Under the pieces are notes generated by a model. The model was not told the origin of the DNA and searched no databases. It was given only the letters and a program-made list of their open reading frames with translations. A DNA stretch of 22,445 nucleotides from the NCBI GenBank assembly GCA_018668795.1, contig JABJBD010000206.1, forward strand, positions 1-22,445, read 5' to 3'. The position numbers and the translations under genes are program-made. The stretch is from Candidatus Puniceispirillum sp. (GTDB lineage Bacteria > Pseudomonadota > Alphaproteobacteria > Puniceispirillales > Puniceispirillaceae). This document shows positions 7,228 to 13,310 of this stretch, piece after piece; position 1 is the stretch's first letter, and each line of letters starts with the position of its first letter.

Positions 7228-8070
7228 CTACACCTCTAGCATGGTGGTGGAAAATGGCTCAAGGGCAATGACCGAAATAAGGCGGCCTGAGTCGCTGTCA
7301 CCGGCATGTGTCGCAAAACGATGCGAAAAGAACTGGTCTGATTCGCTATAGGTATCGCGCTGGCAATCATGCACCGCGCCGATTCCGGCCTTTGCCAGCC
7401 GCATGGTCGCATAGCCAGCAAGATCAAAGTGATATTTGCCAGACAGGCTATCCGCGGCAAAATACGCTTCTGCTTCGGGTGTGCTGGCCAATGCTTCATC
7501 GCGCAGATCGTTACCCACCTGATAATTATGCTGACGGATACAGGGGCCGATGACAGCTGTTATACTGGCGACAGTGGCACCCGCTTTGCACATCAGTTTG
7601 ATCGTGGCTTCCAGCACCCCACCACATGCGCCGCGCCAACCTGCATGTGCCGCACCAATCACACCGGCTGTGCGATCAGCGAACAGAACAGGCGTGCAAT
7701 CAGCAATCAGTATCGCCAAGCCATGTCCTGCAACAGTGGTGACATGGGCATCGGCATCGGGGCGTAGGTGGGCATCCTGACCAGACTCAACAACAAGGGC
7801 ATCGGCTGAATGGAACTGACGCAGGCCATACAATCTATCTGAAGCAAGTCCAAGGCTGGCCGCAACTCGCGATCTGTTTTCGGCAACATTATTGGCTATA
7901 TCCTGTGATCCATAACCACAATTCAGACTGTCATAACAGCCAGCGCTGACGCCGCCATTGCGGGTAAAAAATCCATGTTTGATTATGGTGCCACTGGCAT
8001 CGGGTATCATCCAGTCATCAAACTGAATGAGCGGCACGCCAATGGGTGATGTGATCATCGAAAAACTCAT
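7228..8070 (-). CDS. pgeF: PgeF/YfiH family protein (multicopper-laccase-like fold, purine nucleoside phosphorylase/peptidoglycan editing)
   Basis: The 280-residue protein belongs to the DUF152/YfiH family. Members have been reported as purine nucleoside phosphorylases/adenosine deaminases, and in E. coli as an enzyme that removes mis-incorporated L-Ser from peptidoglycan precursors. The zinc-binding triad is visible as His87 (LRQFHSAD), Cys125 (IADCTPV) and His142 (AHAGWRG). The GPCIRQHNYQV segment is also typical. The ATG overlaps the midA stop by four bases (ATGA), so the two are probably translationally coupled. The order lgt-midA-pgeF recurs in alphaproteobacteria. The family call is solid, but the exact physiological substrate cannot be settled from sequence. 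Confidence 0.93.
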   Translation of the reverse strand: MSFSMITSPIGVPLIQFDDWMIPDASGTIIKHGFFTRNGGVSAGCYDSLNCGYGSQDIANNVAENRSRVAASLGLASDRLYGLRQFHSADALVVESGQDAHLRPDADAHVTTVAGHGLAILIADCTPVLFADRTAGVIGAAHAGWRGACGGVLEATIKLMCKAGATVASITAVIGPCIRQHNYQVGNDLRDEALASTPEAEAYFAADSLSGKYHFDLAGYATMRLAKAGIGAVHDCQRDTYSESDQFFSHRFATHAGDSDSGRLISVIALEPFSTTMLEV

Positions 8071-9242
8071 CCGTCGCCCCGTTCAGCAGGTGATACAGCT
8101 TCGGTTTTTATGTCATTATTCATAAAGCCTGGCGGGGTGCCTTCACCTTGCGGCACCAACAATGCCACTTTAAAGGCACTTCCCATCTGGGCGGGGCTGA
8201 CCAATCGGTCATAGGCAGCCAGCAAAGCGCGGCGCATGTCCGGCGCGGCATGGGTAGCGGCCTGTTCAGCCCGCGCTTTCAAGCCAATCTTCGCCAGAAA
8301 CGTACCTTGTTCCACAGGCCCGATCAGCCGTGCGCCTGCCGCTAATGCACAATCTGCCAAGGCGTTAAAATCAACCCAATGCGATATATCGACCTGACCT
8401 GGCTGATAAAACAAATCAACTGGCTTATGTGCAGAAACCGCCTGAACTGTATCGCCAATATTGTCTGATTTACCGTAATCAATAATCAAAATGGCACCGC
8501 CATATGTCGCTATATGCGCCGCCAGAATATGCATTATATCCTCACCCAATATACATAATTCGGCAACCGTGCCATCTGGTGATGCGGCCTTGTTGCTCAG
8601 GTGCCACCTATCAAGCTCGGTAGCTGTTAACGGTGTGCCTTCGCCAAAGCCTAAATCAGGATCAGCTATCACCAGCCGATGCCGCCAGATACCCTCGCGG
8701 CAAATCGCATGCGCCACAGGTAAAGCATCAAAAAATTCATTGGCAATGCCATATAGCGGCGCGGCAGGTAATGCCGATAGATCATCATGCCAATGGATGA
8801 CCGATTCCGTTAAAGTCTGCTGTTGTATCGTGCGCAGATACGGACTTGTTTCAATCAGATGAATATGGCATGCCGCCAGCTCTGGCATCAACTGTCCCCA
8901 TACATGCTGCATGTCAGCCATTAATGTGCCACGCCCGGGGCCGCATTCAATGATGGCTGGTTGCGGTTTTTCCGCGCCGGTATCTAATGGCTGTCCAAGC
9001 TCGAACATATGCGCCAGAAACAAACCGCACATCTCACCAAAAAGGCCGGATATTTCCGGCGCGGTGATGAAGTCGCCTTCACGGCCAAAAGGATCGCCGG
9101 ATTGATAATAGCCAACATCGGGTGTGGCTAGCGCGCGTTCAATATAAGTTGCTAGCGATAGCGGGCCGTCTGCCGCAATCTGCGCGGCTATCATGCTTGT
9201 TACATCATCGGCATTTATATCATTATCGGTGGCAACGGTCAT
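8067..9242 (-). CDS. MidA/NDUFAF7-type SAM-dependent protein arginine methyltransferase
   Basis: The 391-residue class I methyltransferase belongs to the family of mitochondrial NDUFAF7. In eukaryotes that protein dimethylates an arginine of the complex I subunit NDUFS2 and helps assembly. Visible motifs are the family's N-terminal segment VGYYQSGDPFGREGDF followed by ITAPEIS (about residues 43-65), the SAM-binding IIECGPGRGTL (97-107), and YGIANEFFDALPV. The frame stays open upstream, but I chose the ATG at 9242 because it overlaps the lgt stop in an ATGA and has GGGAA upstream. Both ends of the gene therefore overlap neighbours by four bases. A role in complex I maturation is inferred from the family and suits the respiratory gene content nearby. 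Confidence 0.9.
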   Translation of the reverse strand: MTVATDNDINADDVTSMIAAQIAADGPLSLATYIERALATPDVGYYQSGDPFGREGDFITAPEISGLFGEMCGLFLAHMFELGQPLDTGAEKPQPAIIECGPGRGTLMADMQHVWGQLMPELAACHIHLIETSPYLRTIQQQTLTESVIHWHDDLSALPAAPLYGIANEFFDALPVAHAICREGIWRHRLVIADPDLGFGEGTPLTATELDRWHLSNKAASPDGTVAELCILGEDIMHILAAHIATYGGAILIIDYGKSDNIGDTVQAVSAHKPVDLFYQPGQVDISHWVDFNALADCALAAGARLIGPVEQGTFLAKIGLKARAEQAATHAAPDMRRALLAAYDRLVSPAQMGSAFKVALLVPQGEGTPPGFMNNDIKTEAVSPAERGDG

Positions 9243-10075
9243 GTACGACGTTCCCGCATGAACAGGTAAAGCCCGCCTGCTATCATCGGCAGGCATAGGA
9301 CTTGCCCCATTGTTATAACGCCAAACAGCACACCTAACTGCGCATCTGGCTCGCGGGCAAATTCGATCAGATAACGACTCGCCCCATAGCCCAACAGCAT
9401 GATAGCGGTCAGGCGCCCTTGATGTGCCAGCCAGCCTTTGCGATAGCCGAACAGCATAACAAGCCCCAGAACCAGCCCTTCAAGACCAGCTTCATAAAGC
9501 TGGGTTGGGTGGCGCGGGGCACCGTCGCTATACGGAAAAACCATCGCCCAGGGCACATCGGTAACACGACCCCATAATTCACCATTGATGAAATTGGCAA
9601 GCCGTCCAAAAAACAGCCCTATAGGCAATGTCATTGACACCCGGTCACTTATTGCCAGCACAGGTATATTATGGCGTCGCGCCAGCAGAATCATGGCAAG
9701 TGAAACGCCGATCAAACCGCCATGAAACGACATGCCACCTTGCCATATCTTGAAAATATCTAGCGGGTGGGACAGAAAATAGCTTGCATTATAAAACAGA
9801 ACATACCCGATACGCCCGCCCACAATGATGCCAATCAATACATAATTCAGCAGACTATCAAGCGTGGCACTGGGCATGGCCGAGCCTGGTTTGTTGGCTT
9901 CCCGCTTTAACAGATAAAAGCCGATCAGCAGCCCCGCTATATAGGCCAGCGCGTACCAGCGGATGCCAAAATTGCCAAACTGTATGGCAAATTCATTGAA
10001 TTCAGGCAGAATGATTCCCCCTGATGGCATCGCTTCGGATGGTATCGTTTCGTCTGTTTGGGCGTGGCTGGTCAT
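9239..10075 (-). CDS. lgt: Prolipoprotein diacylglyceryl transferase
   Basis: The 278-residue inner-membrane enzyme transfers diacylglycerol from phosphatidylglycerol to the lipobox Cys of prolipoproteins, the first step of lipoprotein maturation. About seven hydrophobic helices are visible. The Lgt signature GRLANFINGELWGR spans residues 157-170, including Arg158, Asn161 and Glu166. Other conserved parts are GGRIGYVLFYN (86-96), GGMSFHGG with His118, and RHPTQLYE (188-195). The start is uncertain. The chosen ATG has only a weak GGAT upstream, and Met16 is an alternative; the first 20 residues are polar and lie before the conserved core. It leads the lgt-midA-pgeF operon, divergent from the ubiK-like gene. 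Confidence 0.96.
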   Translation of the reverse strand: MTSHAQTDETIPSEAMPSGGIILPEFNEFAIQFGNFGIRWYALAYIAGLLIGFYLLKREANKPGSAMPSATLDSLLNYVLIGIIVGGRIGYVLFYNASYFLSHPLDIFKIWQGGMSFHGGLIGVSLAMILLARRHNIPVLAISDRVSMTLPIGLFFGRLANFINGELWGRVTDVPWAMVFPYSDGAPRHPTQLYEAGLEGLVLGLVMLFGYRKGWLAHQGRLTAIMLLGYGASRYLIEFAREPDAQLGVLFGVITMGQVLCLPMIAGGLYLFMRERRT

Positions 10076-10165
10076 GGTTAGATAGGATCCGGCTTGGTTG
10101 TTATTGTCGTCCGATCAGCACCGATCAGCGATGCGACATTATGTGGTGATTGCAAGCTTAGCGCA

Positions 10166-10192
10166 TTCACCTTATCTCTAGTAGAGGATAAT
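10166..10192 (+). promoter_or_regulatory. Possible promoter and imperfect palindrome in the lgt/ubiK divergent gap
   Basis: TTCACC (10166-10171) and GATAAT (10187-10192, five of six to a -10) are spaced 15 bases apart and point towards the ubiK-like gene, predicting a leader of about 68 bases. The spacer and -10 are covered by an imperfect palindrome: TTATCTCTA (10172-10180) faces TAGAGGATAA (10182-10191), with one extra base. An upstream 10-bp direct repeat occupies 10111-10130. I could not place a convincing lgt promoter. Confidence 0.35.
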
Positions 10193-10266
10193 TTTTGCAA
10201 TTATGTTAAGGTTGGCTTTGGCCGCACTTTAAAGCATGGTTGCGTGCTTCATTATAGGAGAATTTA

Positions 10267-10656
10267 ATGGCTATGCGTTCATCTTTGATGTCAGATCTTG
10301 CTCAGATGGCAAATGGTGCCGCCTCCGCCCTTGGTGGGGTACGCGAAGAAATTGACAATATGATTCGCCACCGTCTGGAGCGTACGTTAAACGCGCGTGG
10401 TCTGGTCACACGTGAAGAATTTGATGCGTTGCGCACCCGCCATGAAGCCCTTGCCGCGCGCCTAGCGATGCTTGAAGCTGCCGCATCAGGTCAGCCAGTT
10501 GCTAAATCTGCTGCCAAATCCACCGCCAAATCCAAGACCGAAGCAGGTACCGAATCAAACGCCGAATCGATGCCCCGTTCGGCTTCAAAAACAGCCAAGC
10601 GCCCTGCCGCTAAAAAACAAGCGGCAAAAAAATCAGCCACACCAAAAAATAATTGA
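10267..10656 (+). CDS. ubiK: UbiK/YqiC-like (BMFP domain) accessory protein with a Lys/Ala-rich tail
   Basis: The 129-residue protein has an N-terminal region (about 1-80) resembling the BMFP/YqiC family: a short amphipathic N-terminus, then a coiled coil with VTREEFDALRTRHEALAARLAMLE. In gammaproteobacteria UbiK forms a trimeric coiled coil that binds lipids and helps the cytosolic ubiquinone biosynthesis complex. The tail, about 85-129, is low-complexity and rich in Lys, Ala and Ser, ending in KKQAAKKSATPKNN, like histone H1-type or phasin-like tails. TAGGAG six bases before the ATG fixes the start. It is divergent from lgt and upstream of ybjN-proC. The family is fairly sure. The ubiquinone role is transferred from distant relatives. 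Confidence 0.75.
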   Translation: MAMRSSLMSDLAQMANGAASALGGVREEIDNMIRHRLERTLNARGLVTREEFDALRTRHEALAARLAMLEAAASGQPVAKSAAKSTAKSKTEAGTESNAESMPRSASKTAKRPAAKKQAAKKSATPKNN

Positions 10657-10707
10657 TTTTTTTATCAGTAACCAGACCATGCCGAATCACCAGAAAAACT
10701 GGAAAAA

Positions 10708-10755
10708 ACACTAAAAATTGTGGTTTTTAAAATTCCAGACACTAAATATTGTGTC
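10708..10755. repeat. Two 15-bp direct repeats, the second a palindromic site, upstream of the ybjN-like gene
   Basis: ACACTAAAAATTGTG (10708-10722) and ACACTAAATATTGTG (10739-10753) differ at one base and start 31 bases apart, close to three helical turns. The second copy extends to GACAC...GTGTC arms (10738-10755) around an AT core. This is a plausible pair of regulator-binding sites in the 172-base gap between the ubiK-like and ybjN-like genes. No strong terminator is seen in that gap. Confidence 0.5.
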
Positions 10756-10801
10756 GAAATAGCTTGAACAGCCAGTCCAGTTTTGTCATTTTTGGCGTTG
10801 T

Positions 10802-10820
10802 AGGCACCTTGATGGTGCTT
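10802..10820 (+). promoter_or_regulatory. Stem-loop just upstream of the ybjN-like gene
   Basis: GCACC (10804-10808) pairs with GGTGC (10814-10818) around TTGAT. The stem extends two more pairs (one G-T) to 10802 and 10820. It ends eight bases before the first possible start codon of the next gene. It is not followed by a T-run, so it is not a classical terminator. It might affect initiation of the downstream gene, which lacks a good Shine-Dalgarno. Confidence 0.3.
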
Positions 10821-10828
10821 GAACGCAT

Positions 10829-11353
10829 ATGCCTTATTGGAACATGACAATGGTGCTGACCCAGCAAACTGACGACATCATTCTGGCCGATCCCATAGAG
10901 CTTGTGTCGCGTTTTGTAGCGCGGCACGATTGGCTTTTACGGCGTCAGGCGCGCAATGCTATCTTTGCTGAAATTCCAGGCAAATGGAGCGATTATCAAT
11001 TGCTAGCCACCTGGCAGGATTCAGAACAGACAATGCATGTGACCTGCCGGATTGATATTCAGGCTGATGAAAGCCAGTTTGGCGAGATGGCTTTGCTAGC
11101 GGCATTATTAAATCAGCAGGTATTTATTGGCCATCTGGCTTTTGATATTGCCAATGGCGAGCTGGAATTGCGCCATACGTTGGCATTGCGCGGTGCTGGT
11201 GGTGCGACGCCTGAACAGATCGAGGATGTTGTCGATATCATGCTTGGTGAATGTGAACAGAATTTTCCGGCTATTTATCAGGTGGCGCATGGCACCATGT
11301 TGGCGACCGATGCCGCAGCTATCGTCATGATGCCGACAATGGGTGAAGCATGA
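10829..11353 (+). CDS. YbjN-domain protein of unknown function
   Basis: Up to 174 residues. The sequence matches the alphaproteobacterial YbjN-domain type: an N-terminal LVSRFVARHDWLLRRQ segment, a GKWSDYQL strand, a central LAALLNQQVFIGHL and a C-terminal GATPEQIEDVVDIMLGECEQNFPAIYQ. Similar proteins usually sit directly before proC, as here. The fold resembles type III secretion chaperones, and the role in this class is not known. The start is doubtful. The first ATG (10829) has no Shine-Dalgarno. ATG 10850 has TTGGAA seven bases upstream and gives 167 residues. The stop overlaps the proC start in an ATGA, so the two are coupled. Confidence 0.82.
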   Translation: MPYWNMTMVLTQQTDDIILADPIELVSRFVARHDWLLRRQARNAIFAEIPGKWSDYQLLATWQDSEQTMHVTCRIDIQADESQFGEMALLAALLNQQVFIGHLAFDIANGELELRHTLALRGAGGATPEQIEDVVDIMLGECEQNFPAIYQVAHGTMLATDAAAIVMMPTMGEA

Positions 11354-12192
11354 GCCCGGCCAATAGGCATCATATTGTGCTTATTGGATGTGGTAAAATG
11401 GGCAGTGCCATGCTTGAAGGCTGGCTTGCCGATACTGAACTTGATGCGCATTTTTCCATTATCGAACCGTTTCAAGATCAGCTTGCTTGGACAGACATGC
11501 ACGCCAATGTTGCTTTGTTTGATAGTTGCGCTGCGTCCGACGCGGCATCAATTCCAACGGCGACGATCATTGTGCTGGCGGTAAAGCCACAGATGATGGA
11601 TGAGGCTATTGGTCATTTTGGTCATATGATTGACAATGACACGGCATTTTTGTCGATTGCGGCTGGCATCACAACAGCGTGGTTGGCGGCGCGCCTTGAT
11701 CCTGTTTCGGGTGGCACCGCGCCGATCATGCGCGCCATGCCAAATACACCTGCCGCTATCGGCCTTGGCATCACAGCCCTTTACAGTGGTGGTGCCTCGG
11801 ACATAAAGCGTGATCTAGCTTCCCAATTACTGGCGGCAATCGGACAGGTTGTCCTGATTGATGACGAAAGTCTGATGGATGCTGTTACGGCTGTTTCGGG
11901 TTCAGGGCCAGCCTATGTGTTTTTGCTGGCTGAGGTGATGACCAAAGCCGCGATCGAAGCTGGCTTGCCTGATGATTTGGCTACCCAACTTGCTGAAGCC
12001 ACCGTGGCTGGGGCTGGCGCGCTGATCGCGGCATCGGATGATGATCCTGCTGTTTTGCGGGCAAATGTCACCAGCAAAGGTGGCACCACGGCGGCGGCTC
12101 TTGATGTGCTTATGGCTGATGATGGCATGGCACCTTTGATGACGCGCGCTATTGCCGCCGCAAAAGCCCGTTCCATCGCGCTTGGCAGTTGA
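11350..12192 (+). CDS. proC: Pyrroline-5-carboxylate reductase
   Basis: The 280-residue enzyme reduces 1-pyrroline-5-carboxylate to proline with NAD(P)H, the last step of proline synthesis. The N-terminal Rossmann motif IGCGKMG is at residues 12-18, LAVKPQ at 76-81, and the RAMPNTPA loop at 128-135. The C-terminal dimerisation domain holds the signature AVSGSGPAYVF at 181-191 and ends with the TSKGGTTAAAL segment. Length is normal (about 270). The ATG overlaps the ybjN-like stop by four bases, implying translational coupling. A strong terminator 13 bases past the stop closes the ubiK-ybjN-proC unit. Confidence 0.96.
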   Translation: MSPANRHHIVLIGCGKMGSAMLEGWLADTELDAHFSIIEPFQDQLAWTDMHANVALFDSCAASDAASIPTATIIVLAVKPQMMDEAIGHFGHMIDNDTAFLSIAAGITTAWLAARLDPVSGGTAPIMRAMPNTPAAIGLGITALYSGGASDIKRDLASQLLAAIGQVVLIDDESLMDAVTAVSGSGPAYVFLLAEVMTKAAIEAGLPDDLATQLAEATVAGAGALIAASDDDPAVLRANVTSKGGTTAAALDVLMADDGMAPLMTRAIAAAKARSIALGS

Positions 12193-12204
12193 TTGCAAGA
12201 TTGT

Positions 12205-12239
12205 TTCGCATTTGCTGGCTGGAAATGCGAACTTTTTTT
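12205..12239 (+). terminator. Rho-independent terminator after proC
   Basis: A perfect 9-bp stem pairs TTCGCATTT (12205-12213) with AAATGCGAA (12223-12231). The loop is GCTGGCTGG and is followed by C and seven T residues (12233-12239). This is a textbook intrinsic terminator on the plus strand, placed 13 bases after the proC stop. Confidence 0.92.
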
Positions 12240-12243
12240 CTTA

Positions 12244-12267
12244 TATAATTAGTAACAATCGATTGTT
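12244..12267 (+). promoter_or_regulatory. Promoter -10 and perfect 14-bp palindrome before the COQ9/TetR-like gene
   Basis: TATAAT, a perfect -10, lies at 12244-12249. The best -35 is TGGAAA at 12220-12225 (four of six, 18-base spacer), which would sit inside the proC terminator. The predicted transcript start, near 12256, falls in a perfect 14-bp palindrome AACAATCGATTGTT at 12254-12267. A palindrome over the start point of a gene whose product has a TetR-like N-terminus suggests autorepression. Confidence 0.6.
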
Positions 12268-12284
12268 GCTGGGTAAAAGACGTT

Positions 12285-12968
12285 ATGCATGATGCCAATC
12301 AGGATACCTCCACTATAGCGATCAGCCAACTTGCTGCGCATGCTTTTGACATGCTGGAAGACAGGCCGCTTGCGCAGATCAACCTTGATGATGTCGCTGA
12401 TGCGGCCGGTATTGATCGTGACTATGCCGCGGTTTGTGCGGGAACGGTGCCATCATTGGTTTTACATCACATGGCGATGCTTGATGACAAGGCGATGCTT
12501 GAAACCTTTGATGATCTCAAAGATGCAGGCGATGTGTCGATCCGCGAAAAAATTCTCGAAGCTATCTTGCACCGTTTCGAAGTTTATAATCCGCATAAAA
12601 AAATTGTGTCATCTCTGGCCAAACATGCAGTACGTAATCCACAATTTGGGCTGGAATTGCTGTCAAGGCGCGTTGCTATTACCCGCCGCCTGTTAATGAT
12701 GTGTGGAGATAACCTGCATGGCTGGCAAGGTGAAGCGCGCATCCGCGGTGTTGTTGGCGTCATTGTGGCAAGCGCGCGTGTCTGGCAGAAAGATGATTCG
12801 CCCGATTTATCAATGACAATGAAGGAAATCGATCGGCGGCTCGAACAGGCCGAAGACTGGGGACGCTCCCTTGGTGTCTTTGGGCGTGGTGCATCCGCAT
12901 CTGGTTCTGATAGCAATAATATGACCGATGACAACATCGCGGCAGATAAAGAGACTCATCATGACTGA
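12285..12968 (+). CDS. COQ9-like protein with TetR-type N-terminal helix-turn-helix
   Basis: The 227-residue protein is mostly helical. Residues about 8-60 look like a TetR-type DNA-binding helix-turn-helix (INLDDVADAAGIDRDYAAV). Residues about 85-195 resemble the COQ9 C-terminal domain, with a lipid-binding type bundle and the conserved RVWQKDDSPDLSMTMKEIDRRL. COQ9 proteins keep the TetR fold but bind quinone or lipid and support the COQ7 hydroxylation step of ubiquinone synthesis. Some alphaproteobacterial relatives are annotated as TetR regulators. The tail after about 200 is low-complexity and polar. The gene has its own -10 and a palindrome at the predicted start point, and it overlaps csaA by eight bases. 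Whether it is a regulator or a ubiquinone factor cannot be decided here. Confidence 0.75.
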   Translation: MHDANQDTSTIAISQLAAHAFDMLEDRPLAQINLDDVADAAGIDRDYAAVCAGTVPSLVLHHMAMLDDKAMLETFDDLKDAGDVSIREKILEAILHRFEVYNPHKKIVSSLAKHAVRNPQFGLELLSRRVAITRRLLMMCGDNLHGWQGEARIRGVVGVIVASARVWQKDDSPDLSMTMKEIDRRLEQAEDWGRSLGVFGRGASASGSDSNNMTDDNIAADKETHHD

Positions 12969-13299
12969 AGCTAGCTTTGACGATTTTCTCAAATTGGATA
13001 TCCGTTGTGGAACAATCATAAAGGCCGAACCTTTTCCCGAAGCGCGCAAACCAGCGATCAAACTGCTTATCGATTTTGGCGGCGATCTGGGAACGCGGAA
13101 ATCATCTGCACAGATAACAAAGAATTATGATTGCGATGCGTTACTTGGCAAACAGGTCATGGCCGTGGTTAATTTCCCACCGCGCCAGATTGGCCCTGTC
13201 ATGTCCGAGGTGCTAACGCTTGGCGTGCCGGATGATGATGGAGAGGTTATGCTTGTCTGCCCTGATCGACCAGTGCCTGATGGTGGCCGCCTATATTGA
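12961..13299 (+). CDS. csaA: CsaA-type tRNA-binding protein
   Basis: The 112-residue single OB-fold protein belongs to the tRNA-binding (EMAP/Arc1p-like) family, with typical sequence throughout: KLDIRCGTIIKAEPFPEARK, KSSAQIT, VVNFPPRQIGPVMSEVL and PDRPVPDGGRLY. In Bacillus CsaA has chaperone-like activity and binds tRNA and SecA. The exact role is unsettled. The frame is open for 11 codons further upstream, but I chose ATG 12961, which gives the usual CsaA N-terminus and has AAAGAG upstream. It begins inside the last codons of the COQ9-like gene (8-base overlap), so expression is coupled. It converges on the histidine kinase gene 11 bases away. Confidence 0.93.
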   Translation: MTEASFDDFLKLDIRCGTIIKAEPFPEARKPAIKLLIDFGGDLGTRKSSAQITKNYDCDALLGKQVMAVVNFPPRQIGPVMSEVLTLGVPDDDGEVMLVCPDRPVPDGGRLY

Positions 13300-13309
13300 G
13301 ATCAGGCAC
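13273..13309. repeat. 9-bp inverted repeat at the csaA/kinase convergent junction
   Basis: GTGCCTGAT (13273-13281) and ATCAGGCAC (13301-13309) are perfect inverted copies separated by 19 bases that include the csaA stop. Neither strand has a T-run after the stem, so it is not a standard intrinsic terminator. It may protect or end the convergent transcripts. Confidence 0.5.
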
Positions 13310-13310
13310 C

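Noticed and set aside
7369..7767. A 132-codon plus-strand frame antisense to pgeF
   Set aside because: pgeF has its zinc-site residues in order over the same bases. The antisense product shows no motif and no credible ribosome site.
10690..10708. CCAG-AAAAA-CTGG hairpin after the ubiK-like gene as a terminator
   Set aside because: The 4-bp stem is followed by an A-run, which is the wrong sense for plus-strand termination.
12584..12937. A 117-codon minus-strand frame antisense to the COQ9-like gene
   Set aside because: It overlaps a gene with clear family features and shows low-complexity Ser/Arg-rich sequence typical of an antisense shadow.
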